From Embiotoca jacksoni (Eukaryota; Chordata; Actinopteri; Embiotocidae): a stretch of 64,000 nt of DNA. Made by a program: the position numbers and the translations under genes. Below the pieces are notes generated by a model that was not told the DNA's origin, made no database searches, and worked only from the letters and a program-made list of their open reading frames with translations. Positions 25,005-38,913 of the stretch are shown piece after piece. How positions within the stretch are numbered: position 1 is the stretch's first letter; each line of letters begins with the position of its first letter. The stretch spans positions 3,588,001-3,652,000 of the forward strand of contig JAKOON010000013.1 of assembly GCA_022577435.1 (NCBI GenBank). Direction: 5' to 3'.

Positions 25005-27341
25005 GGTCGGACGAGACGCGTAAAATCGCTGTCCCGGCTCACCGATACACGCCGCTGAAGGAGAACTGGCTGAAGATTTTCACTCCCATCGTGGAGAACC
25101 TTCAGCTCCAGGTCCGCTTCAACCTCAAAACCAGGCACGTCGAAATCAAGGTAAGTTTCTGCGGCGGTTGTCGGCTCTCTTTCCCGCCCGCGGAGTGTTT
25201 CTCTCACAACCGCCACCTCTTTTTTTCTTTTCTTTTTTTCTTTCAGACGTGCAAAGACACACGGGACATCGGCTCACTCACAAAGGCAGCAGATTTTGTG
25301 AAAGCGTTTATTCTTGGATTCCAGGTTGAGGTGAGCTCGGGTCTGTTTTTGCAAACAAAACAACAAAAAAACAAAACACTTTTTTATTCAAGCCAAAGTA
25401 AAAGTTGTGCGTCAGCGGTCGAGACGTTGGATCAGGACGAGATGAAGTCACTGTCGTCAAGTCACTTTACTAATATTTTTTTAGAAGAAACTTCAAATCT
25501 GAGCACGTCGGCTTCATAACTGCGGCGCCGATATTTGACTCCCGATGTCGAACCTCGTTGGGTTTTTGCTTGGTGACGTGACGTTCGCTCCTTCTTCTCC
25601 CCCAGGACGCGCTGGCTCTCGTCAGACTAGACGAGCTTTTCCTCGAGACCTTCGATGTCACAGACGGTGAGATTGCACCGGCCGGGCGTTTCGGCTCGGA
25701 AACATTTGTGCCCCCCCCCCCCCCCCGCTGCAGGAGGGAGTCGGGGGTCTTCAGCCTCTCGCGGGTGGATTTGACCGTTGTCTCGTGTTTTGGCAGTGAA
25801 ACCTCTGAAGGGAGACCACTTATCCAGAGCCATCGGGAGAGTAGCGGGGAAGGGAGGGAAAACCAAATTCACCATCGAAAACGTCACGAAGACTCGGATC
25901 GTGCTCGCAGACACGTGAGTACGCCGGCGTTCCCGCGGATCCATTTCAACGATGCTGCACGATAGCGACAGTTGAAGAATTGTAATAATATAATGATTCG
26001 TAATTTAATAATCATATTTGTTTTTTTTTATCACTGTTATATTAGTTTATTATTAATCACTATTAGTGTTTTAAAATCACTTATTTCATCGGTGTTGATT
26101 GTAGTTAGATTTTTTTTTTCTTCTAACTATTAAGAGTCTTGCTGACTTTGCTCTCTCGTCGTGCACATTTGCGACCCAAAGAAAAATGTTCTGTCGAAAC
26201 GTGTATAATAATATAAATAATAAACGTATAATAATGATCTCCAAATGACCAAGCAGGCGAAATTAATTCACTCTTTTCGAGTTAAAACGGCATTTTCACA
26301 TGTGAAAAAAGTAAAAGCGTGAATCAACCTGATCCTTTTTTTTTTTTTTTTACATTTAGTTTTGTTGTTAAAAGCATAAACATACCGACAAGATATGAAG
26401 TTATTCAGCTGCAGCCGTCTCTCGGGAGTAATTTCCAATGTTTCTCTTTTGAAACCAAAACTGACTTCGCATACCTGCGGTAGACTAATAACTACACTAG
26501 ACTCACCTGGCAAGTGTTTGGACCGCACCTTCTTTCCTGATACATTTAGTTTTTAAAAAAAAAAAAAAAAATTTATTAAGAAGTTCAACACAACTTTTTG
26601 ACGCCTGCAGTCGTCTTTGCGTTCCCCTCCTGTTTTTCCCTCCAGCATCTGCTGTAGTGAAGAAATTTCCCCTCGGGGATTAATAAAGTGAATAAAATTT
26701 AAAAAATTTAAAAAATCTTATCTCGTCGTGACAGATAGTTTTACTGCAGCCCGGCAGAAACGTCCTCTTCTCCTCCTTTTGTTGTCTGAGGGCGGTCGGC
26801 AGACAGACGTAGCAACACGTTACTCGGCAAGAGAAAAGACGTGCAAGATCACAGCCCCATAAGCCGTTCGGATTGTTTTACGATTTAATGACTTTTACAA
26901 AATTCCAAACCCACGCCCCAACCGTCGCCCGGGGAAGATTAAACATTCGCACCAACCTTTTCCTTCAATGATATATATAATATATAATGATATATATGTT
27001 GATATTTCTTTAAAGTGAAACGGCTAACACTCCTCCATGCCTGTCCACAGAAAAGTTCACATACTAGGCTCTTTCCAGAATATCAAGATGGCCCGGACAG
27101 CGATATGTAACTTAATCTTAGGTAAGAAGGACTTTTTTTGTTGTTGTTGTTGTTGTTTTTTGTAGCAGATCATGTGCTTGATGTCATGTTGGCAACAAAG
27201 CTCTTTGAATACACATTAGTGCTGAGAAGTGACCTTTACACCCCCTTTTTCCACTCCCCGCCCCACCCCGCAGGAAGTCCACCTTCAAAGGTCTATGGCA
27301 ACATCAGAGTGGTGGCTAGTAGGACTGCCGAGAGGTTCTGA
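24210..27341 (+). CDS. pno1: PNO1, KH-domain 40S ribosome assembly factor
   Basis: Nuclear RNA-binding protein (yeast Pno1/Dim2) that binds pre-40S particles near the 18S 3' end and works with the NOB1 nuclease. Seven exons: 24210-24407, 25004-25150, 25247-25330, 25606-25666, 25797-25914, 27051-27121, 27274-27341. They join to 248 residues against 252 in human. The first about 65 residues are charged and disordered (KKTQKRKHDRDG stretch). A divergent KH-like part starts with VPAHRYTPLKENWLKIFTPI. The second KH domain has its GKGG loop at residues 181-184, within AIGRVAGKGGKTKFTIENVT. The C-terminus SKVYGNIRVVASRTAERF is the highly conserved family ending. A TG microsatellite (24972-24998) sits directly before the exon 2 acceptor, in place of a normal polypyrimidine tract. 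Confidence 0.95.
26660..26705 (+). mobile_element. Non-LTR retroelement 3' tail in PNO1 intron 5
   Basis: AATTTCCCCTCGGGGATTAA followed by TAAAGTGAATAAAA is the common 3' end of several fish LINE/SINE families (a small CCCC/GGGG hairpin, then ATAAAGT). Related tails lie inverted near 42801-42850 and 47664-47706. Only the tail is seen. Confidence 0.5.
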
Positions 27342-27620
27342 AGTCCGATTGGTTTCCGCGTGTATTTATCGCTTCGCCCCTATTGGCTGGTGAAATTGCC
27401 ACTTTGATCCGTGACGATGAATCGAGACCGTTGGCTGAAAACCTCAGGTTCTTCTGTGATGACCTCAGGTTCTTCTGTGATGACCTCATGTTTTCAGAGG
27501 TCACCTGGTTTTTGGATCAGATGGCATCAAATATGAGGAACAACAAATAGGGATAAGTGCATTAACAGAATGAGAGTGTCTAAAATAGAGTTTGTGTAAA
27601 TAAAGAAAATTCCATGAAAG
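27342..27620 (+). other. PNO1 3' UTR with 21-bp tandem repeat and AATAAA
   Basis: After the TGA the sequence carries two exact 21-bp copies at 27441-27461 and 27462-27482 (each ending TTCTTCTGTGATG), then a diverged partial third. AATAAA at 27599-27604 is the likely polyadenylation signal. Confidence 0.6.
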
Positions 27621-27754
27621 AATGAGTTTGTTCTGTCACTGAAGCGTATGAAACAGCAGGTTTTGGACCAAGAACTAATTTATACTGAATGCACATTCTT
27701 GCTCATGATGATACAGTTAAAAAAAAAAAAAAGAATGACAAAAACTTGTTACTT

Positions 27755-30179
27755 TCAACATTTCAAAGTTTATTTAAATTTTATTTAATTTTCATACAGT
27801 ATCAAGTTTCCAACAGTCCCACAGCATAAGATGCAGCATGCAGAAAAAGGAAAAAAAGGTTCTCAAACTTAAATCTTTTCAGATATCCCCACACAAACTA
27901 AAAAGAACCCAAGTCCCTCAGAGAAAAGAAAAAGTAGCACTTACAAACTAAAGCGCGGTCTGAACTATGCAGAGAACAGAGAGCCAGAACTGCATTTAAC
28001 AAATACTTATATACAAAAGAAAGAAGAAGAAAAAAAAACAAAAAAAACATCAAATTTTCCCCTTTAAGCTGAGTACAGTGTGTGGCAGTTTGAGACAGGA
28101 TCAGATATGCAACTTTTACTGGAATCGAAGCATCTCGCTGACCCGGGTAAAATACAAAAAGTTACATGTAGTTCAGTTCATTTGGATTACCTCTCATAAT
28201 ATGTGTACATTTACCAAAGTTTGGCAACATCCATATTGTATACCATTTAAATTCTTAAATATATTAACATCACCATCCATGTGTAAACAAGAGGATTATT
28301 TCAAAAAATTGATCTACATGCACAACAAAAAAAATATACTTCCATGTCATGCAAGCACAGGGAGGCCCAAGCCGTGCAGAGCTTTGGGATAAGGGACCAT
28401 AAAGAAACTCCAGATTCACATCTCGGACTGAAAACTCCCGTTCAAACCAGCAGTCGGCCTCCGAAAGCAGAAACAGAAAGCTATCCCAATGCTGTTTATA
28501 GTAGGAAGCATTTTTTTTTTTTTTTTTTTCCCCCTCCCTCCCCTTGGGAGCGTTAAAAATTTTGGTTTGAATTTGTTTTCTCCCTGTCGGTGTTAGCGGG
28601 CGGGAGAGGGAGAGAAAATTAGGTGGCCGTGACAGGAAAAAAAAGTGAGAGAAGAAGCCAACTTTTGAAATGTACACGTTTAAAAAAACAAAACAAAAAA
28701 ACAACAACTACAATATACACTCTACCCCATTGCACACTGATCATGCCAACGTGTTAAGATTTTAAGTGTTTGTGTTGCGTTGAAGACACCAAAAAAAACG
28801 ACCCGTCCTGTTTCTGCGTATTCAGAAGGGCTCATGTTAAAGAGGCAAAGCCTTCTCCCCTTGCTGTTAAATAAGATGAGCACACATTGATTACCTAATA
28901 TACACATATTGGTTAAAAAAAAAACAACCGCTGCCTGCAGATAAGTCTCTTAAATTGCTATATCCTTGCACAAACAGTGGATTATCAGTTGTTAGCCGAG
29001 TCCCCCCAAACTTATGTCTTTCGCATTAAATACAAGTCTGGAAATACTACTGATTCCACTAGAGTGAGTGTGAGTGCAGAGCAAATTCTTTTGCATTGGA
29101 GATTGTCTTATGGATGCACGCTGTGAAATGCAAAAAAAAAAAAAAAAAAAAAAAAATGCTTCATCGAGAGTAAACCATGTTTCACTTTGCAGTCACAGAT
29201 TATTTTTGGAAAGACATTTTCTTGGCATTCATTTTTTTTTTTTATCTACCTATGATTTCATGACAGGAAACACGGATCATCTCCAACAATATAAACACAT
29301 TTTTAAGTATAAATAAAAGTTAGCAATCTTATTACAAAAAAAACAACATGAGTTGCTTTGCTAAAAGTGACTGGAAGCTTTACTGGTCTGTCCAAACTGA
29401 AAGCTTTAAAAAAAAAAAAAAACCAAGAACAAAAAGAAAATCGGAAAATGTGACTTTTGCGTTTAGTCTGACTCGCAGTCGTGCGGTCGGAAGCGTCACG
29501 AGGCCGTTTTCGTGCGGCACGAGTGACTCCGGCGATGATGGGTAATAACTTGGACTGGTTTCTGGATATGTTCTGGTTGGCACTTCATACCCTACGTTCT
29601 AGTCGTACTGCAACTCGAGTGTTAAACACACCACACGCTTCCCCTCACGAGACAGCCATAGATATACTTGTATTTTTTTTTTCTTCTTTATAAAAGACAA
29701 GAACAAAAAATAAATATCAAAAATAACAATAAAAAAAAGAAAAGAAAAGGATGAAATATGAACAAGCCAACCAGCCTCTTCACTGCGCTCCCTTCTCCCC
29801 CCCTCCCTCCCTCTCTCCCTCCCCCCCTCCCTCCCTCCCTCATCCAAAACCAGAGATGCTCTTCGCAAGTGACACGTGGATGTCCTTCAGTCTCTTAAAA
29901 GTGCTACGACCGGGTTATTGAGAGGATTTACGGTTCGGTAACACTTCAAAGTTGGCTTCGCGAGGCCCGTGGTCTTTTTTTTTTTTTTTTTTTTTAAAGA
30001 AAAAAAGTGGCTTCACAGAGAGAGAGAAAGAGAAAGAGAGATAAAGAGAGAGAGAGAAAGAATACTTCCATTGAGTTGCACAGAGAGCGTTTTGCCGGAT
30101 GTCTTGAGCAGATCTTCAGAGATGGTGGAGAAAGCGAGTGTTGAGGACAAAAAGGGGGGGTTGAGCAAGCGCAGAGCGC
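27755..30179 (-). other. PPP3R1 3' UTR (about 2.4 kb)
   Basis: No coding frame is supported here. Downstream of the PPP3R1 stop at 30180 the sequence runs AT-rich to two minus-strand AATAAA signals at 27774-27769 and 27785-27780. A UTR of over 2 kb would fit the long 3' UTR I remember for mammalian PPP3R1. Open frames across it consist of A/T and CT/GA runs. The UTR end meets the PNO1 3' end tail-to-tail with about 135 bases between. Confidence 0.5.
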
Positions 30180-33100
30180 TCACACGTCCACCACCATCTT
30201 TTTGTGTATATCGAGGCCGCCGACCACCTGGAAGAGCGAGAGGGAGGGAGGGAGGGAGGGAGAGGGAGGGGAAAAAAACAGAAACAAAACTCGTCAATTC
30301 AGCGCCGTTTCAGGCGGTGGAGGTAAATATAACAGATGTTTTGGTCGCCTACTGGTGAGAACAGGCTCGTCCATAAAGACAATCCTTATTAATTAGTAAT
30401 TCTGTTACTGGTGGCTCGGTTCCATAAGCTCGTTAATTCTCAACGGGTTTGGCGAGAAGAGAGAGAGAAAAAAAAAAAAAAAAAAGTCAAACTTTTATTT
30501 TGAAGTAGACAGAATTCCCGATGCTGTGCTTTTATTTTGAAGGACAAATGTATCCGTTTGCTGTTTTGTTTTCGGTGTCGCCGCGACAGTGACGACCAAA
30601 ACCAACAGTATCGACAGTAAGCTCTCGTTTGATCATTAGTCTTCTCGTATTTTAATACAGGTCGGTGCATTTGTGAAACCTGAGGAGCGTCAACACTTTA
30701 AACTTGGTTGAAAAGCATAAATACCTGCAATTCATGACACAGCTGTCTTTTTATTTCATTGGTTTTTTGGGTTGTTTTTTTTTAGCCCATGTTGCACTTT
30801 TGTTCTTTACTTAAGTGTATTTAGCACTACATGATGGCGTTACGGTCTTATTTTTACTGCATTATTTTACTTTGAAATACGTTTCAACGGCTTTAAAATT
30901 CAGATTTGCGCTTTGATGACTCAGAAAAAAAAAAAGTTTGACCAGTTGAGAACCGCCGCGTTATACGTTCAACTGGGGCGAGCCAGCATCTACTACAGGA
31001 AGAACCTGGCAGCGCCGAAATGCTCCATCCTTTTTTTTATTTTATTTTACTACTACCGACCTTCTGACAAAAATCTATATTTGGATCCGTCGTGTTATTT
31101 TTAAAAACGCTCTTTGTTGCTCGGTTTCTGGCACTCGACAGTTCTGGAAGCAGGACTGTTACAGGGGGGGGGACGCTGAACGCTCGCTCCGGCGTCTGTT
31201 CCTTAAATGTTGGGAGCGTTTGAGCAGCCTTGTTAAAAAAAAACCCAGGATCTAATATTCTCCACCCTGGAAATACACTCCCAGAAGGACGAGCGCCGTT
31301 TTAGTTCGAGGCTCCGGAGAATTCCTGCACGACGCCACGACGACGACGACTCCTGCTCGTCTTGAAAGAACTTTATTCGCCTCTTCCATCTCAAATTAGA
31401 TCATTAAAACTGTGTGTTTTCTATCAGCATAACAAGGCCACGGTGAAAAAAAATAAAATAAAATAGCAAAAAAAAAAAAATCTTGGCTCTCAACTCTGGG
31501 CGGCGCCTTTACAAATCAGATAAGTCTCTCGGGATCTGTGCGTGACACGGATCCTCCTCCGGGCCGCGTTCACAGCCCCCGACGCCACATTTCAACAGGA
31601 AGTGTGAAACTGAAACCCGATGCTGTCGAGCCCCGGCAAAACAAAAAAAAAAAACAGTCGTTTTTTTTTTTTTTTTTTTTTTATGCCTCTTTGACATTTG
31701 CCAACGGGCCGCGTCAGCAGAAATGTCATCCCCCCCCCCCCCTCCCCTCCTCCCCTCAAAAAAAAAAATACCCCGGGAGGAAGGGCTTCGACTCACTGCA
31801 CAGAACTCTTCGAAGGATATCCTGCCATCGCCGTCCTTGTCCGCGTTGATGATGGTCTTGTCCACGATCTGCTGGAGCTGCGTGTCCTTCAGGTTGTTGC
31901 CCACCATCATCTTCAGCACCTGGAAGAGCTCGCCGTTGGAGATGTAGCCGTCCTTGTCCATGTCGTAGATCCTGAAGGCGACTGGAGGAGGGAGGAGCGA
32001 GGGAGGGGGTGAGACCGTGAGTGTAAATGGGAGTTACACAGCAACCTCTTGTGTACAGATCTTTGATGAGATGAATCTCTGATGGTCTCCCACCACACGG
32101 CGCAGAAATCTTTGGAGACGGTGACGTCAGAAAGTTGAACTCAACTCCGTCCCTCTCGACAAAAGGTAAACTCGTACGTAAAGCAAAAACAGTAAGTCGC
32201 ACTGGCTCCACTCAAATCAGGGGGGGGGTGGGGTAAGTGACCTTGAACTAGTCATGGCTGCGTGGTTTTTAGTGAAGAAGTCATTTTTACTTACACCGGA
32301 GCTTCTGTTCTTTGTCGCCCTTCACGCTGAACTGCGAGACTCCCTCGATAAACTCTGCGAGAGGAGAGAAAGGACGATCAGTGCCGTTTGTTCAGCGTTT
32401 CCTTCAGTACGACATCTTGATATTAGCTCATGTCTTCTGTGCGTCTTTGGGGATTATTCCCACATATAACAAAGTAGAAGAATATGTTTGAGGTGAAAAC
32501 GCATCACCAGACCGACGGGAAGATAAAAAAAAAAAAACCTATTCTTAAATGTCGTGAACCGTGTCAAAACCCAGCTCAGACCACATTTTTCAGGTTTTAA
32601 TTTAACTTTCTGAAGTTAATATTTTTTAATTTACTTCCAATACTATGAAGTTCTGGCTATTCATGTTGGATTCCTTCATTTCCTTTTCCTGATTTCCATT
32701 TTTTTTTAAGCACTCCTATTGTACCTCGTGTAGAAGGTCATTCCTGCTGGCTGCAGGGTTGTAAGTATTAGATCAACACTTCAACTTATTATTGCCCAAA
32801 TAATGTAAGGTTATATCTACGCTGACAGCCGTTTCTGTTTCAGGGCTGTACTCCGCTTAATGTACGGCTGAATTTAAAAATCACGAGTTGAAGAAAAATC
32901 TTGAGACGACTCGCGATCGCCGCACTGAACTTACGGCAAAAGGATTTTTGAGAGCTCCCAATACCGGTGTAGAAGTCAGCTCGTAGCGCCACCATAATTA
33001 ATGTTTCACGCTCTTATCAGGGGCCAGAATAAAAGCGGCAACGTCCGGTAGCGGCCCGGCGGGGGTTCATCTCGTACCTTTAAAGTCCACCTCTCCGTTC

Positions 33101-34138
33101 CCGTCCGTGTCGAATATGTCGATGACCCTCTGCACCAGCGGGTTCTGTTGCAGCTCCGGAAGAGACATGAACTCCTCCACGCTGAGCGAGCCGGAGTTAT
33201 CTAGGTCGAGTTTCTTAAACCTCTTCCCTAGCCTCTTAATCTCATCGGCATCGACTGGACAAAGAGGGAAGAAGACAAGAGAGAGAGAGGGACAAGAGTC
33301 GCATGAGACATCGTCTCCGTAGACATTCCAGCTGATGTTCTTCTCCGTCTCCTAAATCTTTCAAATTGTGAGAGTGAAAGCAGTGAAGTGTGCAGGGTGT
33401 GTTGCAGGGTGCCCCGACAGACCCCCCCCCCCCCCCCCCCCCCCCCCGCCCTCCATAACTCTATACTAGGACATGAGGGGAAAAGTAAAGTTAAAAGTGA
33501 CCATTAATAATGCACTGCTCGCTCGCTGCAACATAACCCGGAGATCCGGCCTGCACAGGACCGAGCGAACTGCTGCGAGCCACAAACCCACAGTAACCAC
33601 AGGACGTTTCATTCCGCTCTCCTCCGGAAAGACTTCAAATTGGTGCAACTATGAAAAAAAAAAAAAGAAGAAGAAGAAGCAGCTCAAACTACTAAATTGA
33701 AATCACGGAACGAACTGCTCCGACGACGCTGCCGAGAACTTCAAAATCAGAAAGAGAGAAACGAGAGCTGGTGAGAAATGGAGGAAGAGAGAGGTGGCAA
33801 CAGGAGGAGGATTTACAAGAAATAATACAGAGATAAATACAGAACTGTTGCAAACTTACAGCCCTTGTTGTCTACTGCTGCTTTTTTTTTTTTTTTATCA
33901 GTCTGGGTTTGGCTCTTTTGTTCCCCCCCTGCCATCAGAAATAGCCTGACACTCCCGATCCCGGCACACTGAGCGATAGCAAAGGAGTAATCCAGAAGCA
34001 ATAACACAGCCAGTTGTTAATTACTATATAAGCTCATTCACACACAGTCACGTGATCACGACGGCCAACCACAAACTACTAATACTACTTCACCTGCTTT
34101 AATCTGGGGTCCGACGTGATGTGGGCTATATATAGTAT

Positions 34139-34184
<46 letters not shown>

Positions 34185-36705
34185 CCTGACAACGGAGAGC
34201 TGTGACAAATTTATGAAGCTGAGAATTCAGTTCATTCCAGTTCAGATCTGACCTCAAGTCTGTTTAAGGAAAATAACAGGCAAAGATAAGACTGAACAGT
34301 TGATCAATGATTTGAACTCTAAACGTACAGACTCCCAAGAGTGGGAAAAGAATCTTAAAAGTTCCATTAGATAGTGAGCTGTTCAGTAAACTTCCCCTTC
34401 AGCCTCCTGCTGGTAATTACACGCAGGTCAAGTTGGAGTTGTTTTTTTTTTTTTTGCGGGCTTCTTCCTTTCTTTTATCTACTCGTGTCAACACAGCTGG
34501 CGAACAATCACGAGTTCCTTCACAGGTGGCAAATTCAGGAAAAGCGACAGGAAGGTATCCCATCGCTGCGCTCCTGATGACATGATAGAGGGAGAGAGAG
34601 AGAGAGAGAAGGAGAGAGCCGGGCGTGGGTTGTGTTTTGGTGTTTCAACGCTCGAACATGCTGCGCTACATCAGCTCGATGACTAATGAAGAGTGTGGTG
34701 GAGGAGGTGGAGGAGGAGGAGGAGGAGGAGCAGGGGAGGAATGCGAGAGTGCGAGAAAGGACAGATCGAGGAGGAGAAAGTTGGGGTTGGACGGCGGCGG
34801 CCTCTCGTGTTGGGTTGAATAGAACCTGCACAGTCTCCTGAAGTCCGGCGAACAACGAATCTATACGTAGGGATACGTCCTGTTTTGGCCGGCCCAGTCG
34901 TGGTTCTGGGTTGGAACCTCGCTGGTACCGGGGCCTTTCTGTGGGGAGTTTTCCGTGTTCTCCCTGTAGATAAAGTAGGCGTAGATAATGGATGGATGGA
35001 ACATTCCTCATACATTTATGGTCCCTGGCACATAAAGCGGTTGTGACGTCACTCCTGGACGGTTAGCGCTTCTTTGTTCTTTCCGTGTGTCGCCTGAGAA
35101 CAAAGTGAATTTTATTGGCTCGTAGGTGCGATAAAAAAAAAAAAATAAAAAAAAAAAAATCACTGAAGTTCATCTCGAGCACTAAAACAAAGGGTAACAA
35201 TATTTTTGTGCAGTTAATGCTTGAACTTCGGGTCGGCGGTGGAGAACGGAGATTAAGGGGTTCCTTCTTAAACTCGGCACAAAAGCGCCGGGCAACAATT
35301 CAGTTGCGCCAATGTTGTGTAAATAGCAAACTGCACTTTTGATCATCGGAGCACCCGTGGGCGTGTTGGCTTTAAAACCAGGCGTGGTCAGACGCATTGT
35401 TGGTGCACTTGCTTCCCCCCCCCCTTTTCTTTTTTGTTTTGTTTTTTTTAGACAGCAGGGAACGATTGCGTTATTGACAAAGAAAAACCTGGTTTTAAAT
35501 CAGCGGCGCGGTATTTTGCTGTTATTGTAAGAGCACATCATCGAGATGTTAACATGTGCCTATTAGGCGAAGAGCGCATACGCTCTGCTAGTTAAACACA
35601 CACAAACTAAAGGGACATGCAGCAGCACACAAACATGCAAAAGATCATTAGCGGGTAAATCAATCTGCTCAGTGTGCACATTGGATGCAGATCCGTTTCC
35701 TCTGCAGACAAGCGCTCCTTTGTCCTCCTTGGCGAACCCTGCCTTGTGCAGAAATAGGAATCCGTCTCGATGCAAGAGCATTCGAAAGGGAACGGGAGAT
35801 GACACTGCATCCAAAAAAAACAACAACCCGCCTACAATTAATTAAGAACTCGGTACAACTGCTTTGAGCCTGACTTCGCATTCAGATTATCGCCGTGAAA
35901 TTCCCACCAAATACAATTTCAAGTTAAGTGCCGAATTGGTTGGCAAGTTTACCACGTTACAATACAAATTTAAAAGAAAGCAGATTGAATCGTTGGTTGA
36001 CCGAATTAATGGGCGGCAATCTTAAATCATGGATTCATCGTCGCCGTAATTTCTCAGCAAAACATAAAATAAAGACTCGTACTGGCTTCCAGCATCCTGC
36101 TTTTTCCTTTCTGTACGACGCTCTGGTATATCTTCGCATTAACGTCAGACGCTGGTAAAACTGCACAAGCATCCGCTAAATTGAATTTGCGATGTAAAAG
36201 CTTCAGCGTGTGGAATAATAACCACCACGTTGCCCTCGTTCGTCGGCAGCAAACGGATCAGTAGAAGAAAAAAAAACCAATGTGTTACTCTGTATATGAT
36301 TTCCATGATATTTGTACATATGAAGTAATTTATTTCTAAGGAGACGTCGCTGGTTTGCTTTGTTTTTATGTTCCCGACAAGATAAATCCACACACACACG
36401 CGCGCACGCACATAAAGAATCTGATATATACGGCAGGGTGTCTTGTGTCCAATAGGCATTAGTTATCAGAGCCGAGCACACGGCTATCCTGTGACACAAA
36501 ACACTTCCTTATCAGCAGCCTCCTGTTTCCTGTTCGCAGCAGATGACACCAGCTTGGCTCATAACGGTTCAGACAGCGCAAAGGGAGTATTAATGCTACA
36601 GATAATCACCACGCTGGGTTCAGTTTGGGAAATCAAAGCCATAGCCTGTCGCACGGCTGGAGGGAGGAGGGTGTTTTTCGGGGTCTAAGTGCGAGAGCTG
36701 TCCGG

Positions 36706-36740
<35 letters not shown>

Positions 36741-38878
36741 GGGGGGGGGGGGGATATTTCGGGTACTTCAGTATGGAGAGTTGAAATTGAACCGCTTGAG
36801 GCTCCGTGTGGTTGAAAAGGTGGAAATTGGAAAAAGAGTAACGAGGTTAAGCTTCACGTGTAGAGAGAACCCATCAGTTAGGCCCGTCACACTCATTAAA
36901 TAAATCGCCTCATTGTGATGATTTGAGCCAGCTGTAATCATTTTTCATAATCGTGAGAATTCGTTCATCTATATAAAAACAGCTGGATGCAACTGACGGA
37001 AATGTCATATTTCCACATCGTTTTCCACCATTTCAGGGTTGACTGCCGCTCATCTAACGATGTCGTCTTGTTTTGGCCTCTTCGTCTGCTGTGGTTTAGT
37101 GGCACACGAGTAGAGAAGCACCTCCACCATAGTAATGTGTTTTTGTTTTTTGTTTTTTTATCAACGGTACTCGTCATTGTCAGTAATTTCTTTGTATATT
37201 TCAGTAATAGGCTTTGCATATTGAATTATTCATGAATTATCTTTCCTGTGCAAGTTTTGTTGACAAAGCCTAAGGCAAACTGGAATATAATTTTAATTAT
37301 ATGTTCCATTGTTCAATGCCAATCTCTACTCTTCTTCTTCTTCATGAGTTATACGTGTATTATCAAACTATGATTATATTTATACTTTAATATTGGCATA
37401 AAATGAAGAGAAAAATAAAATTTACATTATTAACATTATTAGTATGCAGCATTCTTCCTTAATAAGGTTGTTCATTTGAAAAAAAAAAAAAAGAGAAAAA
37501 AGGTGCCGGTATGAAAGTATGCGAGTTTTATACTATGTATAATTTGAAAACGTGTAGAGACACACCAGCGTGATGACATCATTTCCCACATGGTAGTGGG
37601 ACATAAAAAGAAAAACGTATCTGTGCTATAGATATCATTCTCTCTCCGGCCAACCATGCCAACTATTAAGAGCTGAAACTATTAGCAATAATCAATTAAT
37701 TAGCCTTTTTTTTTTTTTTTTTTTTTTTTCAAATCTAAAGAATTTGCCAGGTTTCTGCTTCTCAAATGTAAATATTTTCCTCTTTTTGTAGCTTAATAAT
37801 AAAACGTAACACTTTTGACTGCGAGATTTCTCCTTCCGAGAAGACGTGATGAGCATTTTCCAGTATTTCTGGACATTTTAGAAACAAAACAATTAATGAG
37901 GAAGCTAATCAATTTAAAAAAAATAAAAAAAAACTGATCATGATCATTAGCAGCCTTGCAAACGATTACACCCTCGTGGTATTCGTCAGGGCCGAAGGTA
38001 GAACTGTCCACCGAGAGCAGCAGAAGCATCTCCCCGTCACAGTTTAAAGTGTCTTTTTTTTGGTGCTACGCAGTCGGGTCAGTAGGATAAACTGGAGTAC
38101 AGATGAAAAACTGCCGTGACATTTACAACATGTAAAAAAAAAAAAGAACAACAAAAAAAACTTTAGTGCAGCCACTGAGCGGGGAACATTTCAACACTGT
38201 GCCCAGAACCCTTCCTGCTGTCAGGAGCTGCCGACCGACGAGGCGCATGTATTATTCACGCTACCAAGGACAACAACCTTCTCGCAGTCGGAGTCTCCTT
38301 CCGAGTCTCAAACCAACGAGTCCCACGTCTGCCGGCGTCACGGACGCACACGGCACCCAGCTGGGCCAAATAAAAGTCCGGATTAAGACGCCGGATACGG
38401 GACACGTACGACAGCAGCGAGTTTAACCGACTTATCCCGTTGAAAACCGTTATGGTCAAGTGGTAGAAATTCCAGAATTGCATCACGGCTTGTTTTAGTG
38501 GCCAATAGATGAAGGGCGTTCTCTTGATTCAACCGTCCCTATCTAACGCTCTTACGCAAACTCCTTCCAACGAGCGCAGCAAAGCGAGCTCCGATTCCTC
38601 CGTCGTTTAGCTCTACAGGCGCCGACTGCCCTCCTCTTTTACGGCAGCCAAAATCTCCAAATGTGGTGCAATGACGTGTGCCCAAAACTGTCCAACAAAA
38701 TGAGCAACAAATGAGCCACGGTTTGCTGACAAGAACAACAAAACTGAATCCCAAAGAAAAAAGAAAAAGAAAAAAAACCTGGAACAAATTGTATTTGGAG
38801 GACAGCTGTGTTCCGGAATTGACGACACTTGATGGGAAAGTGCTGGTATATACGAGAGCCAGGGAGGAAAGATGAGAC

Positions 38879-38913
<35 letters not shown>

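Noticed and set aside
27470..27545. Possible C/D box snoRNA in the PNO1 3' UTR
   Set aside because: A GTGATGA C-box-like motif exists but no CTGA box at suitable distance with terminal pairing.
31509..31796. Extension of the PPP3R1 exon 5 frame into the intron
   Set aside because: The frame continues past a canonical GTGAGT donor, and the final 16-codon exon at 30227-30180 completes the known protein.
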